In this document: positions 12,138 through 22,233 of the stretch, piece by piece
Layout: every line of letters starts with the position of its first letter
Position numbering within the stretch: position 1 is the stretch's first letter
NCBI GenBank assembly: GCA_943789135.1
Contig: CALSSY010000007.1
Location: 113,700 to 177,699, forward strand
Reading direction: 5' to 3'
Length of the DNA: 64,000 nucleotides
Origin: an uncultured Bacteroidia bacterium
GTDB taxonomy: Bacteria > Bacteroidota > Bacteroidia > NS11-12g > UBA955
Program-made: the position numbers and the translations under genes
Notes under the pieces: generated by a model
Told to the model about the DNA's origin: nothing
Database searches by the model: none
What the model saw: the letters and a program-made list of their open reading frames with translations, nothing else

Positions 12138-12245
12138 ACTACAAAAGTAGGTCGATTTAAGAAGATTCTCAAAAGTAACGAAGCGAATTTTCTATAAGAC
12201 TAGGAAATTATTTGCATAAGAAATTACACCGGTGAGAAATGCAAA

Positions 12246-12283
12246 AAAAAGAGGCTATTTCTTCGTGGAAATAGCCTCTTTTT
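12246..12283 (-). terminator. Rho-independent terminator after the PpiC foldase gene
   Basis: An 11-bp perfect stem (GAGGCTATTTC / GAAATAGCCTC) with a 6-base loop is flanked by A and T runs on both sides. It lies 19 bases below the stop at 12302, so it ends the foldase transcript, and it separates that gene from the isomerase pair. Confidence 0.9.
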
Positions 12284-12301
12284 AAATCTAAAATATTATC
12301 C

Positions 12302-14455
12302 TTAGTTATTCCATTCGAACTTATATCGGAAATCTTGTACCGCGTTTTCTTTGGTCAGAATTTCCTGCAGGCGATTCATCATGAAATTAGGTTGACGGCT
12401 GAAATCATCCTCTTCTGGGGAATTGTAAACAGAAGTTGGAACTTCAATTGAATTAACCTTATCGAGTTTAATTATCGCTACCGCTTCTTTACCAACTATT
12501 GGTTTTGTTATTGTTCCTTCTTTCAAACCAAATACAGAACCTAACAGTCCAAACTCACTTCCAATTTGGGGTAAGAAACCTTGACCAAAACGAGCTATGT
12601 CTAAATCTACTACATTCGCATTGAGCTTGATAGCAAGTTTATCAAAGTCTTTCTCTTGCGCATAGGCTTCCTCAAACTTCTTGGAGAGCAATTTGCCTTT
12701 TAGATACTTACGAACTTCAGGTTCAATTTCTTTACCGATGCTTTCAACGGTTGCATAACCCATGTGTTTTACATTTTCCAATTTCACAACTACGTGTTTT
12801 GTTGGAAATGCGAATACTTCAGAAACATCGTTATTCGCGCGCTTATCATCAAATAACCAATAGTTAAGTTGACGAATTTCACTCATATCTGAAATTCCAC
12901 CAATTGAACGTTGGTCTGTTCCAAAATCATTAGCAACCATAGGAATCAAAGCAAATTTCTCAACTGCCTTGTCGAATGATTCTGGATTGTTTAGATCAAT
13001 TTGATTTTTGAATTTACGACTCTTCTCATCAACCAACTTAACTGTATTGCTACCTGGACCAATTTCAATACTGTTCATGGCAAAACGGATTTTACGATAG
13101 TCAGGATCCTCATTCATTTTCATAATGTGGTATCCATATTCCGTTTTCACCAAGCCTAATTGACCTTTTTTAGCCGTTAAACAAAAGTTCTTGTAAGCCG
13201 GTACATATTGATTAGGGTCAGCCCATCCGTATGAACCTCCTTTATTAGCCGAACCTGGATCACCAGAATAATCACCAGCTAAATCCGCAATAGCCTTTCC
13301 GCCAGCGACCATGTCATAAACCTTCTTTGCTTCCGTTTCTGCCTGAATTGAATCTTTAATCTCCGTACCGTTAGGCAACTTACCCGTAAATGGTATCAAG
13401 ATATGAGACACATTTACAACTGGAATGGTGTCTTGAACTTCCGCTACCTTTTGGAAAACTGAGAATACCCCCTTTTTGTAAACCGGACCTACAACTTTAC
13501 CCAGTGCAGCATCCCACAAAGAATCCTTTACAACTTCAGGCATTTTTTCATTACTCAAATCCGAACGACGCACAAATCCGCTTGCTCCTAACGTATCGGG
13601 CTTTGCACTTTGACGGGCATAACTCTGAGCGATACGAGTTGCACGAGATTGTGCTTCCAAGGTGTCTTCAGTTGAAGGAATAATATTAAAGACCACATAT
13701 TTAAAATCACGCTTTTCCTGGGTGATTTTAAATCTCTCTTTATTTTGCTCCAAGAATTCTGCTATATCCTTATCTGTGATTTTTACGTCACCGTCTTTGA
13801 TTTCGTCAAAATTAACAGCAATCAACTTTCCGTTAACACTCTCATTTGATCCTTTGTATTGGTATGCCTGCTCTACCTTAGTAGTAAACGCACGGGCTTT
13901 ACCTACGTAGGTTGCATAACGAGTTTCTAACTCGCCTTTTCTCATACGCTCTACATATGCTGACAATTGCTTGCGCATAGTTGCATTTGATTTTGCTTGA
14001 CGGAAGATATCTTCCACTTTTTTAGGATCGAATTTGTTATCCGTTTGGAAAGATGGATCACCCTTGATAGACTCATCAGGGTGCGTACCTACCATCATTT
14101 CGTTGATGTCTTCATCTGAGACTCTAACTCCTGAATTGGCGATTTGGGCATTAACCGTTTTGTCTTTCAATAAATCGAACCAAGAACGTTGAAACAATTG
14201 GCTTGATTTATCCTTGTCCAATTGATAATTTGGGTCACGCTCAAGCTCGTCACGGTAATATTTGTCCGCTATAGAAACAATTTCTGCCTCTCTAACTTTC
14301 TCATCACCGATTATCGCAATCACATCGCGATCTTCATCAATAGTTGGACCGTTATTTTTACCAGTCAACCAATCACCTACAATAAAGAGTACCAAAGCTG
14401 CGCCAATCACGATGGCTACCCAGCTGGAGTTTCTAAGTCTTTGTATAATTGCCAT
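12302..14455 (-). CDS. PpiD/SurA-like membrane-anchored peptidylprolyl isomerase
   Basis: A 717-residue inner-membrane-anchored periplasmic foldase. Residues ~10-30 (SSWVAIVIGAALVLFIVGDWL) form one transmembrane helix. A long SurA_N-like helical chaperone region follows. A PpiC rotamase domain lies around residues 340-460: VVNVSHILIPF, YSGDPGSANKGGSYGWADP, KTEYGYHIMKM. A second parvulin-like fold seems to follow but with little motif conservation. In Bacteroidota such proteins help outer-membrane and exported proteins to fold; that would suit a cell exporting very large surface proteins. It is transcribed alone, with its own terminator downstream and a 95-base gap upstream. The name PpiD is by architecture; orthology to the E. 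coli gene is not claimed. Confidence 0.85.
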   Translation of the reverse strand: MAIIQRLRNSSWVAIVIGAALVLFIVGDWLTGKNNGPTIDEDRDVIAIIGDEKVREAEIVSIADKYYRDELERDPNYQLDKDKSSQLFQRSWFDLLKDKTVNAQIANSGVRVSDEDINEMMVGTHPDESIKGDPSFQTDNKFDPKKVEDIFRQAKSNATMRKQLSAYVERMRKGELETRYATYVGKARAFTTKVEQAYQYKGSNESVNGKLIAVNFDEIKDGDVKITDKDIAEFLEQNKERFKITQEKRDFKYVVFNIIPSTEDTLEAQSRATRIAQSYARQSAKPDTLGASGFVRRSDLSNEKMPEVVKDSLWDAALGKVVGPVYKKGVFSVFQKVAEVQDTIPVVNVSHILIPFTGKLPNGTEIKDSIQAETEAKKVYDMVAGGKAIADLAGDYSGDPGSANKGGSYGWADPNQYVPAYKNFCLTAKKGQLGLVKTEYGYHIMKMNEDPDYRKIRFAMNSIEIGPGSNTVKLVDEKSRKFKNQIDLNNPESFDKAVEKFALIPMVANDFGTDQRSIGGISDMSEIRQLNYWLFDDKRANNDVSEVFAFPTKHVVVKLENVKHMGYATVESIGKEIEPEVRKYLKGKLLSKKFEEAYAQEKDFDKLAIKLNANVVDLDIARFGQGFLPQIGSEFGLLGSVFGLKEGTITKPIVGKEAVAIIKLDKVNSIEVPTSVYNSPEEDDFSRQPNFMMNRLQEILTKENAVQDFRYKFEWNN

Positions 14456-14550
14456 ATCAAATAAATATTGCTCGTTTTTTAAAAAGAAAGCAAAAATAGG
14501 ATTTCACATCCGATTAAACAACCAAAAAACAAACGTTTCAGTCACTTCTA

Positions 14551-16101
14551 TTATTCTACCCAATAACGCTTCCGAATTGCTTTTTTGTTTCTTCTAAGTA
14601 TCACATTATAAACACCCGATGGAAGTCTATTTTTATGCACGTAAACCTCTTGAAATTCGTTCGCCTCAAAACCCTTATCCCCATTTGCCAAAAATACTTG
14701 TTGATTGTAGATTTTCGGTCCTGACTTAATTTCAAACGTGAAGGAATTTTCTTTAGGAATGTTCATTAAAAAGAGTGCAGAATCCAAATCATCACAAGGA
14801 TTGATCATTAACACTGGGCGTTGCTTTTGTGGCTTGGGTCTTTTGCCTTTCCAATCGAGTGTTTGAATTACAACCTTATGATTTCGATCGTCAAATACGG
14901 TTATTGCAGCCATACCACCTCCCCCTTTTGCGGTAGAGAAGGAAATATAGTCACCATAAAATCGTTTTTTTCCTGCCAGTGCGATGGGTTCTGGGCTAAG
15001 AATTACATTTTTTGTAGCGCCACTGGGCTTAAGCTCTGATGTATAAAGTTGAAAAAACCTTCCCGAAGGACTGTTGCGTAAATCGTACCAAATAACGCGG
15101 GGCGTTCCGGTGTTTTCATCCATCTTGGCAAAAGGCAAAACTTGATCGCCAAAACCTTCATCGTCGTTAACGCGAATGGCTCTGCTAAATCCCGTTTCAA
15201 TCGACTTAGAATATCGGTACCAAATATCCCAGTCGCCTTTAAAAGATTGTGCTGCGTAAACAACATAGATATGCCCCTTTTTGTCACGACAAACAAATGG
15301 CATGCCATTGGAACGTACCATACCTTGCATGGATTCAATGCTCCACCCCCCTTTCATGGCGCCGAGAAACTGATCTTTACCCCAATTCCTTCCCCCATCC
15401 TTGCTGACATCAAACCAAAGGGTATCGTTTCTAGACCATACACAAATTATTGAGCCATCAGGGTATACCCCAATCGTTGCCCCTTCGGCTGTCTTACTTC
15501 CATCCACAGCATCCCCGGATACGTCACTAATGTATACGGGTTCTGAGAATGTTGCTCCTAGATTATCGCTAAAACAAAATCTAATTCTGCTTGAATCTTT
15601 AGGAGATTTACTTCCGTAAGAGTCGAATTCTGTCCAGGTTAAATAAATATTATTTCGATATGGACTTTTCTCCCATTCATCTACAGTAAACCAAGGTTTA
15701 TCCTGCATTTTTCCATTCTTTCCGATTCCTTTGGAATGGAATTCTACTCCATTTGTGGAACGTTCAAAAACGATGCAATCAAAGGACTCTGGATATTTTT
15801 TTTCTTTGTTCTGAGCAAGATGTGCCAAATAGGTCAAGCCACTTATCGATTTATAAATAACCGGATCTCCATAAAACCCTTGAGGCGGTTCAACTTTTAC
15901 CGGTAGCCATTGCTTTCCCCGGTTAAGTGTGTGATATACGTTGTTATTATTGAAAGCCAACCAAATATCATCCGCATCTAATGGATTAATAGATATAGAA
16001 GGTTCATTCCCCTCAATAGGTGGATCGAGAATATAAGAAGTATGTATTTGTGCCCAAATAAAAAGGGGACAAAACAGCCATGCAAGCATAAGCGGTTTCA
16101 T
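14551..16101 (-). CDS. Exported sialidase-like (BNR/Asp-box) beta-propeller protein
   Basis: About 516 residues from the ATG at 16101, giving the signal peptide MKPLMLAWLFCPLFIWAQ; an upstream TTG at 16116 is in frame but unnecessary. The body repeats propeller strands with Asp-box-like turns (HTLNRGKQWLPV, FSDNLGATFSEPV, SKDGGRNWGKD), as in exo-alpha-sialidases and related BNR proteins. The catalytic Arg triad and Tyr/Glu pair of true sialidases cannot be assigned with confidence, so activity is open. The last ~80 residues (SFTFEIKSGPKIYNQQVFLANG ... LPSGVYNVILRRNKKAIRKRYWV) have the shape of a T9SS sorting tail, suggesting secretion through SprA. It lies 27 bases after the trxB stop and may share its transcript. 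Confidence 0.7.
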   Translation of the reverse strand: MKPLMLAWLFCPLFIWAQIHTSYILDPPIEGNEPSISINPLDADDIWLAFNNNNVYHTLNRGKQWLPVKVEPPQGFYGDPVIYKSISGLTYLAHLAQNKEKKYPESFDCIVFERSTNGVEFHSKGIGKNGKMQDKPWFTVDEWEKSPYRNNIYLTWTEFDSYGSKSPKDSSRIRFCFSDNLGATFSEPVYISDVSGDAVDGSKTAEGATIGVYPDGSIICVWSRNDTLWFDVSKDGGRNWGKDQFLGAMKGGWSIESMQGMVRSNGMPFVCRDKKGHIYVVYAAQSFKGDWDIWYRYSKSIETGFSRAIRVNDDEGFGDQVLPFAKMDENTGTPRVIWYDLRNSPSGRFFQLYTSELKPSGATKNVILSPEPIALAGKKRFYGDYISFSTAKGGGGMAAITVFDDRNHKVVIQTLDWKGKRPKPQKQRPVLMINPCDDLDSALFLMNIPKENSFTFEIKSGPKIYNQQVFLANGDKGFEANEFQEVYVHKNRLPSGVYNVILRRNKKAIRKRYWVE

Positions 16102-16128
16102 CCCCCGAAAGTACAAAATTTTGTTGTA

Positions 16129-17073
16129 TTAGTCTTCCTTAGCTGCAAGCCAGCGTTCGGCATCTAAGGCGGCCATACATCCACTACCAGCTGCTGTTAC
16201 AGCTTGTCGGTAGATTTTATCTTGTGCATCACCCGCACAAAAAACACCCTCTACATTGGTGCGGCTACTGCCTTTTTCGGTTATGATATAACCGGATTCA
16301 TCCATTTCTAAGAACGGTTTGAAAATTTCAGTATTGGGTGTATGTCCGATTGCTACAAAAAATCCTTTGATTGGAATTTCTCTCTTCTCACCGCTAACAT
16401 TATTCGAAACACGAACGGCTTCAACCGTGGTATCCCCTAAAATTTCATCGGTTTCTGTATTGAAAAGCACCTCAATGTTTGGGGTATTTAAAACACGATG
16501 CTGCATGGCTTTTGATGCTCTGAATTCATCGCGACGCACCAACATATAAACCTTACTGCATATTTTAGATAAATAACTGGCCTCTTCGCAAGCGGTATCT
16601 CCAGCTCCAACAATAGCAACGTCGCTGCCACGGTAGAAGAATCCATCACAAACGGCACAGGCACTAACGCCACTTCCGTTTAATCGAGATTCAGAAGGAA
16701 TTCCCAACCATTTTGCAGATGCACCCGTAGAAATAATGACTGATTTAGCACTGATTTCTTTGGTACCATCTACAATTACCTTTTGAGGACCACCATTTTT
16801 AAACTCAACGGAAGTTACCATTCCGAAGCGAACATCGGTTCCCAAGCGTACTGCTTGTTTCTTGAAGTTGTCCATCATTTCAGGCCCCATAATACCATCG
16901 GGATATCCTGGATAATTTTCAACATCTGTAGTAATCGTTAATTGACCTCCTGGTTGTAAACCTTCATATAATACAGGTTTCATATCGGCACGAGCCGCAT
17001 AAATTGCAGCGGTGTAACCCGCAGGTCCGCTACCGATGATTAAACATTCAATTTGTTCTATTGATTCTGACAT
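16129..17073 (-). CDS. trxB: Thioredoxin reductase
   Basis: A 314-residue low-molecular-weight thioredoxin reductase, which transfers electrons from NADPH through FAD to thioredoxin. The FAD site is IIGSGPAGYTAAIYAARA (residues 12-29). The redox-active pair is Cys139 and Cys142 in the classic CAVCDG motif. The NADPH-binding site is VAIVGAGDTACEEASYLS, and the C-terminal FAD motif is GVFCAGDAQDKIYRQ. Every motif of a working enzyme is present and the length is standard. It sits 68 bases downstream of glnN on the same strand and 27 bases upstream of the propeller-protein gene. Confidence 0.97.
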   Translation of the reverse strand: MSESIEQIECLIIGSGPAGYTAAIYAARADMKPVLYEGLQPGGQLTITTDVENYPGYPDGIMGPEMMDNFKKQAVRLGTDVRFGMVTSVEFKNGGPQKVIVDGTKEISAKSVIISTGASAKWLGIPSESRLNGSGVSACAVCDGFFYRGSDVAIVGAGDTACEEASYLSKICSKVYMLVRRDEFRASKAMQHRVLNTPNIEVLFNTETDEILGDTTVEAVRVSNNVSGEKREIPIKGFFVAIGHTPNTEIFKPFLEMDESGYIITEKGSSRTNVEGVFCAGDAQDKIYRQAVTAAGSGCMAALDAERWLAAKED

Positions 17074-17141
17074 ATTCTTTTTCTTCTTTTTGATGCAAGA
17101 TTTAAACCTCTTTGTGCTTTTTAAGGTGATAATACTCAGAG

Positions 17142-19292
17142 TTAGGATAAGGTTAATAATTCACGATATTTGGGTAAAGTCCAATCGGCGTCGTCACAAA
17201 GTCTCTCAATTTCGTCTGAAACCACACGCAATTCTTCAAAAAGAGGTTTGATAACATTGTTAAATGCCAAGGCTCTATCCTTTGCATGATCTTTAGCCAA
17301 AGCCTTTTCATTTTCCGTCATAAGGTTATGGTTCAATTGCTGAGCTTGATTAATCAAGCCACTTAAGGTGCGTAATAAATCCGTTTGAGCAGACATCAAA
17401 GAAGCTTCGATACCAATATTTTTCATATCTGAAAGTCCCTTAGCAATACGACCTTGATATTTTATGGCAGAAGGAATGACAAAAGTTTGAATCATTTCTG
17501 TTAGAACTTTGGCTTCCAATTCCAAACTCAACACATAGGTTTCATAACGTATTTCTGTTCTGGCTTCTAACTCTTTATGCGAGAAAATTCCATTTTCTGT
17601 GAACAAACGAACACTCTGAGGATTCAAATACGCTTGCAATGCTTCAGCAGTATTTTTAATATTACTCAAGCCACGTTTTTCTGCTTCAACTACCCAATCA
17701 TCACTGTAACCGTTACCACCAAATATGATATTCTTACTTGAAATCAATATCTCACGCAGTTCTTTCTCGATGGCATCTTCAGTGCTCATACCACCCGCGA
17801 TTTGCGAATCGACTTTTGATTTGAACTCCGTCAATTGGTTGGCAACTATGGTATTCAACACTACCATTGCTGAACTGCAATTATCGCTACTTCCTACCGC
17901 TCTGAATTCAAATTTGTTTCCCGTAAACGCAAATGGCGATGTACGATTTCTATCGGTATTATCTAATAATATTTCAGGGATATTAGGGATATTGATACTG
18001 TTTTGTTTTCCGTGGTCGTTACCTTCTATATTGTGTTCGAAATCTTCAAGAACCTTAGATAAGGTATCACCAATGAATACACTCATGATTGCCGGAGGAG
18101 CTTCATTCGCACCCAAACGATGGTCGTTTGCAGCTGTAGCAATGCTCGCACGCAACAAGTCGGCGTTGTCATATACCGCTTTGATTACGTTGATAAAGAA
18201 TGTTAAGAATTGAAGATTCTCTTGCGGACTGTTTCCAGGCGATAGTAAATTCACACCGGTACTCGTAATCAAACTCCAATTGTTATGTTTACCGCTTCCG
18301 TTAATCCCTTTGTATGGCTTCTCATGCAAAAGAACACGCAAACCATGATCGGCTGCCACAGCTCCCATAACATCCATTAAAAGGGTGTTATGATCAACGG
18401 CAAGATTTAAACTCTCAAATTGAGGGGCACATTCATACTGACCAGGCGCTACCTCATTATGACGTGTGCGCAAAGGGATACCCAAACGATGCGCTTGCTG
18501 TTCAAAATCATTCATAAATGCCTGAACTCTGGTTGGGATGGAACCGAAATAATGGTCTTCCATTTGTTGCCCCTTTGCAGGAGCATGTCCAATCAGCGTT
18601 CTGCCGGCGTACATTAAATCAGGACGCGCTTGATATAAATCCTCACGAACCAAAAAATACTCTTGCTCTACACCCAAAGAAACCGAACAATCGGTTACCT
18701 TATTATCGAAATATTGACACACATCGGTTGCCGCTTTGCGCACAAAGGCCAATGTCTTAAGTAAGGGCGCCTTATAGTCTAAAGCTTCACCCGTGTAGGA
18801 AACAAAAATTGTAGGAATACATAAGGTGCGAACGCCTCCTTTTTCAAGAATGAAGGCAGGGGAACTTGGATCCCATGCTGTATAACCTCGAGCTTCGAAG
18901 GTGTTACGAATACCTCCACTTGGGAAAGAACTCGCATCTGGCTCCTGTTGCGCCAAAGCCTTGCCACTAAAAACCTCAATTCCACTGTCTACACCGGTAG
19001 GTTCAAAAAAACTATCGTGTTTTTCGGCTGTTGTGCCACGCAACGGTTGAAACCAGTGGGTGTAATGGGTTGCTCCCATATCCAATGCCCAACGTTTCAT
19101 TCCACTTGCAATTTCATCTGCAGCATCGCGATGTACAGTGTGTCCTTCGGTTACTGCTTTATGAATTTCGGCAATGGCAACGGCCGAAAGATACCCTTGC
19201 TGGGCTTTTGGGCCAAATACCAATTCTCCGTAATAGGCAGAAATACCTTGTGGATGTTCCAAATGTGAATGTGTTTCTTCAGAGTGACTCAT
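17142..19292 (-). CDS. glnN: Glutamine synthetase type III
   Basis: A 716-residue GSIII, the large dodecameric class common in Bacteroidota and cyanobacteria, which makes glutamine from glutamate, ammonia and ATP. Visible hallmarks are GATHYTHWFQPLRGTTAEKHDSF near the N-terminus, the catalytic LGVEQEYFLV segment, RHNEVAPGQYECAPQFE, and the GSIII signature KPYKGINGSGKHNNWSL. A C-terminal helical extension (ELEARTEIRYETYVLSLELEAKVL...) is normal for this class. It starts with ATG and faces a 265-base divergent gap shared with the DPP IV gene, where its promoter should lie; I found no clear nitrogen-control site in it. Confidence 0.96.
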   Translation of the reverse strand: MSHSEETHSHLEHPQGISAYYGELVFGPKAQQGYLSAVAIAEIHKAVTEGHTVHRDAADEIASGMKRWALDMGATHYTHWFQPLRGTTAEKHDSFFEPTGVDSGIEVFSGKALAQQEPDASSFPSGGIRNTFEARGYTAWDPSSPAFILEKGGVRTLCIPTIFVSYTGEALDYKAPLLKTLAFVRKAATDVCQYFDNKVTDCSVSLGVEQEYFLVREDLYQARPDLMYAGRTLIGHAPAKGQQMEDHYFGSIPTRVQAFMNDFEQQAHRLGIPLRTRHNEVAPGQYECAPQFESLNLAVDHNTLLMDVMGAVAADHGLRVLLHEKPYKGINGSGKHNNWSLITSTGVNLLSPGNSPQENLQFLTFFINVIKAVYDNADLLRASIATAANDHRLGANEAPPAIMSVFIGDTLSKVLEDFEHNIEGNDHGKQNSINIPNIPEILLDNTDRNRTSPFAFTGNKFEFRAVGSSDNCSSAMVVLNTIVANQLTEFKSKVDSQIAGGMSTEDAIEKELREILISSKNIIFGGNGYSDDWVVEAEKRGLSNIKNTAEALQAYLNPQSVRLFTENGIFSHKELEARTEIRYETYVLSLELEAKVLTEMIQTFVIPSAIKYQGRIAKGLSDMKNIGIEASLMSAQTDLLRTLSGLINQAQQLNHNLMTENEKALAKDHAKDRALAFNNVIKPLFEELRVVSDEIERLCDDADWTLPKYRELLTLS

Positions 19293-19557
19293 GATTTTAG
19301 TGATGATAATTTCTTAATGGTTTTGATTGAACACCGCAAAGGTACATAGAGGATCATGAAATAAGTTGAAAAATCGACATATAAATATTCATAATCCATA
19401 CACATCTAAAACATTAGCGAACATCTACAATTTCAACCATACCCACACATATTCCACATTTAACCAATCACGACAAATCCATCACAATTGCTGCAAATCA
19501 GAAAGCAAATTTTACCCTTCGAGGATAAAGATTTAACTTCGTTTTAAAATCTACTTT

Positions 19558-21753
19558 ATGAAAGGGAAGTTCACACAATCTATCGTTTTGTTATTCAGTG
19601 TTATTTTCACTCAAAGTCAAGCCCAAGATATTCGATTAGATGATTTTCACAACGGAACGTTAAGAACGAATCCAGGTAAAATTTATCCATTCACACCAGA
19701 CGGAAATGACTTGCTGCAAATGAGCCGTTATACAGACAGTCATAATATTCATCAATCAACGCACTGGTATATTTCACTAGTTAAACCCGAAAACAACTTC
19801 AAAACTGGAGATACATTATTCAATTCAAAATGGTTCTCTGATAGCGTGCCTTTGGGCCGATTTACATTTTCACAAAATCGCGAATTCTTATTAATTGAAA
19901 CCAACCAAGAAGCTATTTATAGGCATAGTTATTCGGTTAATGCATACGTGGTTAATATAAAAAATAGAACCCTAAAAGAGATACCAGGAAGGTTGCGTTA
20001 TCCAACATTAAGCCCAGAAAACGACAAAGTAGCTTTTGTGCGTGACAATAATTTATTCGTTTATGATTTAAACCAAGACAAAGGAAGTCAAATCACGAAT
20101 GACGGTGAATTTAATTCTATTATAAATGGCGCTGTTGATTGGGTATATGAAGAAGAATTTTCAATGAGCAAAGGATTCGAATGGAGCCCAAGTGGCCGTT
20201 ACATTGCCTATTATAAATTTGATGAAAGAAAGGTAAGAGAATTTTCTATGGATGAATTTCGCGACTTATATCCTAATCAAGTTGAATGGAAATATCCAAA
20301 AGCTGGAGAAGATAATTCCAAGGTTGATGTTTTTGTTTACGACCTACAGAGTACATCTAATCTACAACTGCCACTCTTGAGTCAAAACGACCAATACATA
20401 CCGCGTTTTCAGTGGTTACAAACAGATGAAAACTTAAGTGTTCAACGCTTGAACAGGCTTCAAAATCATTGGGAATTATTAATTTGGAATACAAAAGACA
20501 ACCAATTAACAGAAGTAATCCAAGAGGGGTCAGAAACCTATATCGACATCAACGATCAACTAACTGTTATACCTGGTTCAAGTACCTTTTTATATCTAAG
20601 CGATATCAGCGGATACCGACACATTTATGCTTATGATTACAAAAAGAACCAAGTGAGTCAAATAACCTCTGGTTTTTGGCAGGTTAATAAAATCCTTGCA
20701 TATCGACCTAAAACTAAGAATATATTCTATACCAGTACAGAAACTAGCACCCTTGAAGACCATGTCTTCCAAATTAAAATAGACGGGAAAAATAAGAAGA
20801 GTGTGCTCAACCAACCTGCCCTATCTGGGAATGAATATGCTATATGTTCCAAAGAGGCACAATGGATGTATATTATAAATAGTTCTATGGCCGGTACTCC
20901 TCATTATAAAACCTATTTATTGGGAGATAAATTCAAATATGTTCACACCGATACAAATTTTTCGAAGAAAGTAACCGCCATGAATTTGAGTGAGGTGGTT
21001 TTCGATGAGATTCAAGTTCCTAACACAGAATTTAGTTTGAATTATTATATCATCAAACCAAAAAACTTCGATCCGAATAAAAAGTATCCCTTGCTGATGC
21101 ATTGTTATGGTGGACCCGGAAACAGTATATGTCGTAACAGTATAAATAGTTACTACAGTTGGTATCAATTCTTAGCCAATCAAGGCTATATCATTGCATG
21201 TGTTGATAATCGCGGTACAGGTAATAAAGGTGAAGCCTTTCAAAAATGCACGTATAAAAACTTAGGTAAAATTGAACAAGAGGACCAACGCATGTCGGCT
21301 CTATATTTTAGGTCATTACCCTATATAGATAGCAATCGTATAGGTATTTGGGGTTGGAGTTTTGGAGGTTATTTGACGTCATTGTGTATGGTCAAAAGTC
21401 CCGATGTATTTAAAATGGGAATGGCGGTTGCACCCGTAACACACTGGAAATATTACGACAATATTTACACCGAACGTTATTTACAGCGTCCAATAGACAA
21501 TCCTAAAGGCTATGAAGACAACTCTCCCATTAACTTTACTAAAAATCTCGAGGGCAGATATTTAATTGTTCACGGAACAGGAGATGACAACGTCCATTTC
21601 CAAAACACAGCAGAAATGATCAATTCTTTGATTAAATCAGGTAAAAACTTCGACAGCGAGATATACCCCAATAGGGCTCATGGTATTTCTGATAAAGCCG
21701 CTCGTGTGCACCTCTTTACCAAACTGACCAATTACATTTTAGAAAATCTTTAA
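19558..21753 (+). CDS. Dipeptidyl-peptidase IV-like S9 family serine protease
   Basis: A 731-residue exported protease of family S9B. The signal peptide is MKGKFTQSIVLLFSVIFTQSQAQ. The first ~480 residues form the DPP IV beta-propeller, including the DWVYEEEF motif whose glutamates bind the substrate's free N-terminus. The last ~250 residues are the alpha/beta-hydrolase domain with nucleophile Ser601 in GIWGWSFGGY, the acid in GTGDDNVHF (Asp676/677) and His708 in PNRAHGIS. It would remove X-Pro or X-Ala dipeptides from peptides in the periplasm or outside. No T9SS tail is visible; the protein ends YILENL. It is followed 27 bases later by bcp, which has its own promoter-like box. Confidence 0.92.
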   Translation: MKGKFTQSIVLLFSVIFTQSQAQDIRLDDFHNGTLRTNPGKIYPFTPDGNDLLQMSRYTDSHNIHQSTHWYISLVKPENNFKTGDTLFNSKWFSDSVPLGRFTFSQNREFLLIETNQEAIYRHSYSVNAYVVNIKNRTLKEIPGRLRYPTLSPENDKVAFVRDNNLFVYDLNQDKGSQITNDGEFNSIINGAVDWVYEEEFSMSKGFEWSPSGRYIAYYKFDERKVREFSMDEFRDLYPNQVEWKYPKAGEDNSKVDVFVYDLQSTSNLQLPLLSQNDQYIPRFQWLQTDENLSVQRLNRLQNHWELLIWNTKDNQLTEVIQEGSETYIDINDQLTVIPGSSTFLYLSDISGYRHIYAYDYKKNQVSQITSGFWQVNKILAYRPKTKNIFYTSTETSTLEDHVFQIKIDGKNKKSVLNQPALSGNEYAICSKEAQWMYIINSSMAGTPHYKTYLLGDKFKYVHTDTNFSKKVTAMNLSEVVFDEIQVPNTEFSLNYYIIKPKNFDPNKKYPLLMHCYGGPGNSICRNSINSYYSWYQFLANQGYIIACVDNRGTGNKGEAFQKCTYKNLGKIEQEDQRMSALYFRSLPYIDSNRIGIWGWSFGGYLTSLCMVKSPDVFKMGMAVAPVTHWKYYDNIYTERYLQRPIDNPKGYEDNSPINFTKNLEGRYLIVHGTGDDNVHFQNTAEMINSLIKSGKNFDSEIYPNRAHGISDKAARVHLFTKLTNYILENL

Positions 21754-21758
21754 TTTTG
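21751..21758 (+). promoter_or_regulatory. Bacteroidota -7 box (TAATTTTG) before bcp
   Basis: TAATTTTG fits the Bacteroidota -7 consensus TAnnTTTG and overlaps the stop codon of the protease gene, 22 bases before the bcp start. I see no convincing TTG at the -33 position, so this is only a likely promoter. Confidence 0.4.
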
Positions 21759-21780
21759 CATTTAAACCATTTATAATACC

Positions 21781-22233
21781 ATGTCAAAACTAAGCATAGG
21801 CGATCCAGCCCCAATATTTGCAGCTCCAAATCAGAACGATGAAATCACCAGTTTAGAAGCCTATAAAGGTAAAAAACTCGTATTATACTTCTATCCTAAA
21901 GACGACACGCCTGGTTGTACAGCTGAATCATGTGATTTACGAGATAACTATAAAAAGTTAATGGCTGAAGGATATGAAGTTTTAGGGGTAAGTCCAGACA
22001 ATGCCGCCAAACATCAAAAGTTCATTGCTAAATACGAATTGCCATTTAGTTTAATCGCTGATACGGATCATGCGGTTGCTGAGGCTTATGGTGTATGGGT
22101 TGAAAAAAGCATGTACGGTCGCAAGTACATGGGCATTGCACGCACAACATTCTTAATAGATGAAAACGGTGTAATCTCGGATATCATCGAAAAGGTGAAC
22201 ACCAAAGCCCATACAGCACAAATACTAAAATGA
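21781..22233 (+). CDS. bcp: Thiol peroxidase Bcp (PrxQ-type peroxiredoxin)
   Basis: A 150-residue atypical two-cysteine peroxiredoxin. The segment YFYPKDDTPGCTAESCDLRD holds the peroxidatic Cys46 and the resolving Cys51 five residues later, the PrxQ/Bcp pattern. It reduces hydrogen peroxide and organic peroxides using thioredoxin, whose reductase trxB is also in this window. The rest of the thioredoxin fold (VLGVSPDNAAKHQKFIAKYELPFSLIAD, RTTFLIDENGVI) is intact. Its stop overlaps the gpsA start in an ATGA, so the two are translationally coupled. Confidence 0.96.
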   Translation: MSKLSIGDPAPIFAAPNQNDEITSLEAYKGKKLVLYFYPKDDTPGCTAESCDLRDNYKKLMAEGYEVLGVSPDNAAKHQKFIAKYELPFSLIADTDHAVAEAYGVWVEKSMYGRKYMGIARTTFLIDENGVISDIIEKVNTKAHTAQILK